This document shows, piece after piece, positions 56,910-62,000 of a DNA stretch of 62,000 nt. The position numbers and the translations under genes were made by a program. Each line of letters starts with the position of its first letter. The first letter of the stretch is position 1. Origin of the DNA: Cryptomeria japonica (Eukaryota; Streptophyta; Pinopsida; Cupressales; Cupressaceae). The stretch covers positions 441,035,213 to 441,097,212 of the forward strand of contig NC_081407.1 of NCBI RefSeq assembly GCF_030272615.1, read 5' to 3'. Below the pieces are notes generated by a model. That model made no database searches. It was given only the letters and a program-made list of their open reading frames with translations, and was not told the origin of the DNA.

Positions 56910-57951
56910 TGTTAGATCCCAAAGACAACTGAGAGGGGGGGGGTTAATCAGTTGTCCAATAAATTTAAACCAAAATTAACTTAACCAAAACTTAATGCTT
57001 AATGCCGGTAAACCAAACTTTTTGTCGGTAGACAATTTTAACAGTTGCAGTACTGGTAAAGATTAATGCATGAAACAAAAAGACAATAACATCCACAACA
57101 CATAACATAGATGTTTGTATGTGGAAACCCTGTAAGGGGAAAAACCACAGTGGGAAGCCTTACCCACAATCAAATGATACTACTGCAAATAGTATGTGTG
57201 TACAATATGGAGTCTGCACATGTAGAAAGGCCAGCTGCCTAGAGCTCACTGCTCAATCACAAAATGGGAGTCACACTGACTACAATTGGATGGTTAAATC
57301 CAATGATAATGTACTGCACAAAATAGCATCTTCATATGCTGGATTCAGTACTAGTTTAGCTCTGATATGCCTTCTTCAAATACCTTCCTTCAATCTTCAA
57401 ATGGTGAATGCATGTATAGCTTTGCTTATTTTTGCATATACCTTATTACAATCCTTTTTCCAATCACATATCAATCTCACAAATGAGATCTTACATTTAT
57501 ACCATAACCTAAGACCAATTGAATAGGTCAGCTCACTATAGATATTACAAAAAAATCATTTACAAATAAATCATTGTGTGATGCATCATGTCAGCTCAAT
57601 GCATTTACAATAATAATAAATAATCTTCATAATGTGTCATGCTGATCTGGAATAGATATGCTTGTCGGTGCATAACCTGGACCTATTTGTCGATAATAGA
57701 AAATATGCAAACCTGAATAAATCAATAACCAAATCACCAAAACCAAGTGATCAGATAATGTCTTCGACATAACCAAGTAGTCTCCAAGTCATTCCAAGTG
57801 TCGGTGAACCAGATACTGGTGACTATGCATAAATCACTGAACATGCCAGTGAACATAATCAAGAATCTCCAAGTGCTGATAAGTGTTGACACATGTTAAC
57901 AAGTGTTGACATCAATGACAAAACCAATGCAACACATCCAAAATACCAACA
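56910..57951 (-). repeat. Copia-E 3' LTR
   Basis: The plus strand starts TGTTAGATCCC and ends AAATACCAACA. Near the start, GACAACTGA and TCAGTTGTC arms flank a G-run, the reverse of the conserved LTR-end hairpin. A TATA box (TATAAAT on the minus strand) lies at 57494-57500. Confidence 0.92.
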
Positions 57952-58328
57952 ATCTTCTCCTTTGGCATTGATGGCAACACAATATGGAAAAACCATCAAA
58001 GTGCCAAAATAGAAATGTCAAAAACCAAAAACCAACAATCTCCCAAAGAGATCATTAACCAGAAATCAAAATACATAATGTCTCTCCCCTAGGAATAATC
58101 TCTCCCTAAAAGATAATGTGTTTTTCCATAATATCTCTCCCCCTTTGACATCAAATGCCAAAGCAATACAAAACCAAATACAAGATAGTTCATAGAACTT
58201 ATTACAAAATACCAATTAACCAATTTATCCAGCTACTCCCCCTGAGAAGTAGCTCTCCTCATCAAAGCTGGAATAAAATTTCTCTGTTAATTATGTTGGT
58301 TGATGACAAATATCAATTGTCTAAGTCT
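57952..58328 (-). other. Copia-E 3' untranslated region and polypurine tracts
   Basis: On the minus strand the last tract (GCCAAAGGAGAAGAT, 57952-57966) adjoins the LTR. Further purine runs occur near 58035, 58085, 58140 and 58237, the same array as in Copia-1/2/3. No gene. Confidence 0.75.
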
Positions 58329-61300
58329 CTACCAGTGAGGGTAGAACTCCAAGATGCTCTCTAAGATATTAAAAGTCTCCTTAGGCAAAGGCTTAGTGAA
58401 AATATCTGCAATCTTCTCTTTAGTATTCACATAAACCAATTTCACTTCTTTTGCTTCAACATTCTCTTTTAGAAAATTTAATTTGATAGAAACATGTTTA
58501 GTCTTAGAGTGAAATACCGGATTCTTAGATATATCAATTGATGCCATATTATTACAGTAAATAGTTATAGGTTCCTTGCATTTTACCTTTATGTCCTTCA
58601 ATATTTGCTTGATCCATAATACCTATGTACAATTAGTTGCTACTGCAACATATTCTGATTCGGTTGTTGATAGTGATGTACAACTCTATTTCTTTCTCAA
58701 CCATGAAATTAATCTGCTACCAAGAAAAAATGCTCTGCCGGTGGTGCTTTTTCTGTCATCTACATCTCCTGCCCAATTAGCATATGTGTATGCATATAAA
58801 TCAAAGTTTTCATCTCTAGGATACCATAAGCCAAGATTTGTAGTGCCTTGTAGGTATCGGAAAATCCTTTTTAGAAAATCCTTTTCACTGTTGATTCATG
58901 ATTTTCTATAGGATTACTCTAAAATCTTGAAACAATACATACTGCATTCATAATATCAGGTCTTGTTTGTGTCAAATACAGTAAACCTCCTATCATAGAC
59001 TTGTATCTAGTCGGATTAATAGGTGTTGATTCATCCTTCAAAGATAATTTATTAGTTGTTGTTGTGCTTACTAGTTTAGAGTTCTCCATGCCAAATTGCT
59101 TTAGTAATTATTTCAAGTACTTAGATTGAAATAAGAATATACCTTTATCAGTCTATGAAATCTGCAATCCTAAAAATAATTTTATCTCTCCAATCATAAA
59201 CATTTCAAATTCTTGCTGCATTTTATTAGAAAAGTCTTTACACAAACCATCTTCTCCTCCAAAGATTATATCATCAACAAAAACTTCAATAACCAAGATG
59301 TCATCATTAGTCACTTGGTAATATAGATTGTTGTTAGCATTACCTTTAGTGTATCCAAGCTTCAAAAGATATTTGTCCAATCTAGTATACCAAGCTCTAG
59401 GAGCTTGCTTTAATCCATATAAAGCTTTTGTTAACCTGCAAACCATATCTTTTTCATCTTTCAAACAAAATCCATTAGGTTGTTCAATATAAACTTCTTC
59501 TTCAAGATCTCCATTCATAAAAATTCACATTTAACATCCATTTGATATACTTTATAGTTCTTGTGAGTTGCAAAAGCCAACAATAGTCTAACTGCCTCAA
59601 TTCTAGCTACCGGTGCAAAAGTTTCATTGTAATCAATTCCTTCTTTTTGTGAGTATCCCTTACACACTAATCTTGCTTTGTTTCTGATTACCTTGCCATC
59701 TTCATTAAGTTTATTTATGAAAACCCATTTAGTTCCAATTACATTTTCGTCTTTAGGCCGGGGAACTAATGACCAAGTGTTATTTCTTTCAATTTGTTGC
59801 AATTCATCTTCCATAGCTTTAATCAAATATTTATCATCACATGCCTCATTAATTGATGTAGGTTCAATTTGAGAAATAAGACATACCTCTTCATTTTCCA
59901 ATCTTTCTCTAGTCATAACTCCTTGATATTTATTTCCAATTATTTGACTTTCAGAGTGATTCAATCTTACATACCTTGGTATTTTTACTTCTTGTTGTTC
60001 TTCAGTGACTATTGAATCCTTAGATGATGCCGGTGTAACTGGATCGATATTTTGTACCGGTGTACTCATAGTAGGTTCATTTGTGATTATCTCTATTGTC
60101 AGTTCAGAGTCCATTGACCTTGAATTACCTCTAAACTGTTCATCAATCTTCACATTTGCACTTTCAACAATTTTCTGCAATCTTTTGTTAAAACATCTAT
60201 ATGCCTTACTCTTAGATGAATAACCAAGAAATATTCCTTCATCACTTCTAGGATCAAATTTGCCAATATACTCATCTCTTCTAATATAGCATTTGCTTCC
60301 AACAATTCTAAAATATTTAAGAGTAGGAGTATTACCAAACCATAGTTCATGAAGGGTCTTACCGGTTTCACCTTTGATGTGAACTCTGTTGAATGTATAA
60401 ATTGTTGTATTCACTACTTTTCTCCAATACATATGAGGTAGATTTTCTTCTGATATCATGCTTCTAGCTGCATCCAAAATAGTTCTATTTTTTCTTTCTA
60501 CAACTCCATCTGTTGGGGTGTTTGGGGTGCTGATAACTGTCTTCTTATCCCATTCACTTCATAGAATTTATTAAATTCCTTATATGTGAATTCACCTCCT
60601 TGATCTGATCTCAAACATTTGATTTTCTTACCGGTTTCATTCTCTACTGTTACCTTGAATAGTTTGAATTTCCCAAATGCTTTAGATTTCTCCCTGAGAA
60701 AAGTAACCCAACACATTCTAGAATAGTCATCAATGATTAGCATAAAATATCTATCTCCTTGTATACTTCTAGTTCTTGCTGGACCATATAAATCAGTATG
60801 AATTAAATCAAGAGCATTATTGGATTTATCTAGTATACTCTTAAAAGATTCTCTAACTTGCTTTTTGAATTGACATTCCTTACATACCGGATTGTGAGGT
60901 TTAACAATCTTAGGTAAATCTCTTACCGCCTTAGTTGTACTGATTTTCACAATGCAGTCAAAGTTTACATGAAAAAGTATCTTATGCCATAACCAACTTT
61001 CATCAATATGTTCAATCAAACATGCTTTCTCATTGTTATTCAAATGAATGATATTACCTCTATTCTGATTACCAGTTGCAATTTCCAAACCAGTTCTATT
61101 TAAGATTTTGCATTTATCATTCATGAATTGTAACTGAAATCCCTTTTCAACTAATTGACCAACACTCAAAAAATTATGCTTCAAACCTTCTACATAGTAA
61201 ACATTATCAGTATTGTGCTTACCATCAAAAGATATAGTGCCTTTTCCTTTGATCGAACAAGATTTATCATCTCCAAATCTCACTAGACCTCCATTGTATT

Positions 61301-61352
61301 CCCAAAAGGTTAATAATTTACTCTTATCACCAGTCATATGATGTGAATATCC
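58329..61352 (-). pseudogene. Copia-E protease end, integrase, reverse transcriptase and RNase H (broken)
   Basis: Minus-strand order matches copia. The 61337-60498 frame holds CSHHMTGD-type protease remnants, LWHKILFHVNFDC (first Cys-His motif altered), CKECQF, HTDLYGP and SDQGGEF. A base loss in the motif before ERKNR (about 60500) shifts frame. The 60477-59515 frame holds the integrase C-terminus and RT start ([10 protein letters not shown]), and a shift near 59520 leads to [17 protein letters not shown] and FVDDIIFGG (59288 region). A stop near 59150 and degraded connection sequence (59150-58602) precede RNase H (58601-58329) with ADIFTKPLP. The final codons are shifted (FNILES against FEYLR). 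Confidence 0.9.
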
Positions 61353-62000
61353 TCAATCAATGATCCATTCATCCTTATCTTCGATTTTAGCTGCCAGGGC
61401 CTGCTCTATCAGTTGAACAGTAGGTGTCGGTTGATCTTCTGTTATAGCAACAAAAGCCCATCCATTGTCTGTCGGTTCCTCATCATAATCATCTGTAACT
61501 CCTTCATCAACATAATAACAAGATTTGTCTCTATTCTTCTTGAATTTGTATCTCTGATAATCAAGGTTAGGCTTATATGTTATTTTAGCTTCTTCTTTCA
61601 ATCTTGCATGTCTATCAGGACACCTAGAAGCCACATGACCAATTTTATTGCAGTCAAAACATTTAAATGGTGTTTTACCTCCATAGTTACTTCCAACTGG
61701 ACCTTTAGGCATTTTCCTTGCAAATAGTGCTTCAAGCTCTTCCCGTTCTTCATTCTCCTTTCTGATTTCTTCAAGTTCTCTTGCATAAAAGGCTTTCCAA
61801 TCAGATTTCTCAAATGATGATGATGACTTAAAAGATAGATTTGTCTTTGTAGTAGCAACATGACCAAATTCCTCAAGTTCAAAAGCTGAAAGTTTTCCAA
61901 CCAAAGTATCTCTAGATACTGATGCATTAGGCATTGTTCTCAATTCATTTATAGCAATAACTTTCATTTTATATGCTGGTGGAAAAGCCCTTAAAACTTT
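61353..62000 (-). pseudogene. Copia-E gag (N-terminus outside window) and protease start
   Basis: The minus-strand frame is open from the window edge to 61353. It encodes the capsid C-terminal part (MKVIAINELRTMPNASVSRD), an acidic Glu-rich linker, an intact CCHC zinc knuckle (CFDCNKIGHVASRC, about 61660-61619) and the acidic spacer before the protease. The protease motif reads D-stop-G at about 61352, where DSG is expected, so the frame ends in the active site. Confidence 0.9.

Larger units (their letters stand above)
56910..62000 (-). mobile_element. Copia-E: Ty1/copia retrotransposon, 5' end outside window
   Basis: Minus-strand element of the Copia-1/2/3 superfamily. Left to right on the plus strand are the 3' LTR, the polypurine region, RNase H, RT, integrase, protease and gag; the gag N-terminus and 5' LTR lie beyond 62000. 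Proteins are nearer Copia-3 than Copia-1/2 at several places. It inserted into the Gypsy-A 3' untranslated region. Confidence 0.93.

Noticed and set aside
58576-58911. 111-codon plus-strand ORF
   Set aside because: Antisense shadow of the Copia-E RT/RNase H coding region.

Overview
The window is plant nuclear DNA made up entirely of nested LTR retrotransposons. I see no host gene, tRNA or rRNA gene, CRISPR array or bacterial-type operon. The evidence for a plant is: Ty1/copia elements primed by initiator tRNA-Met (TGGTATCAGAGC next to each 5' LTR); Ty3/gypsy elements with a second, archaeal-type RNase H between RT and integrase, which is the plant Tat-type order; an antisense plant mobile domain (PMD) reading frame; and AT-rich DNA decaying mainly by C-to-T changes. 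A large-genome seed plant, perhaps a gymnosperm, is a reasonable guess but is not proven here.

The layers can be peeled by target-site duplications (TSDs). The oldest layer is Gypsy-A (+), seen only as 17655-18363 and 56197-56909. Its left part was split by Element-0 (ends 17654, starts before base 1), an LTR element whose visible coding part is a long uncharacterised reading frame (2-1000 plus 14389-16623). Copia-1 (1001-14383, TSD AGGAA) sits in that frame. Copia-2 (7384-14102, TSD ACTAT) sits in the 3' LTR of Copia-1. This is four levels of nesting.

The Gypsy-A integrase was also hit by Copia-3 (18364-26670), whose 5' LTR holds a probable 1.65-kb solo LTR (18478-20124), and by Gypsy-D on the minus strand (26671-56196). 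A deletion then fused the 3' LTRs of Copia-3 and Gypsy-D at 26670/26671 and removed about 157 bp of Gypsy-A. The leader of Gypsy-D was split by Gypsy-B (+, 40083-53034, TSD ATAAG). Copia-E (minus strand, 56910 to the window end) lies in the 3' untranslated region of Gypsy-A.

In each autonomous-type element, gag builds the particle, the protease matures it, RT and RNase H make cDNA from the tRNA-primed RNA, and integrase inserts it. Every gag-pol here carries stops, and most also carry frameshifts or active-site lesions, so all copies look inactive unless helped in trans. The least explained items are the Element-0 reading frame, the antisense PMD frame of Gypsy-D with its own repeat-rich leader, and a covarying hairpin at the 3' ends of the copia-type LTRs. 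All comparisons and counts were made by eye.
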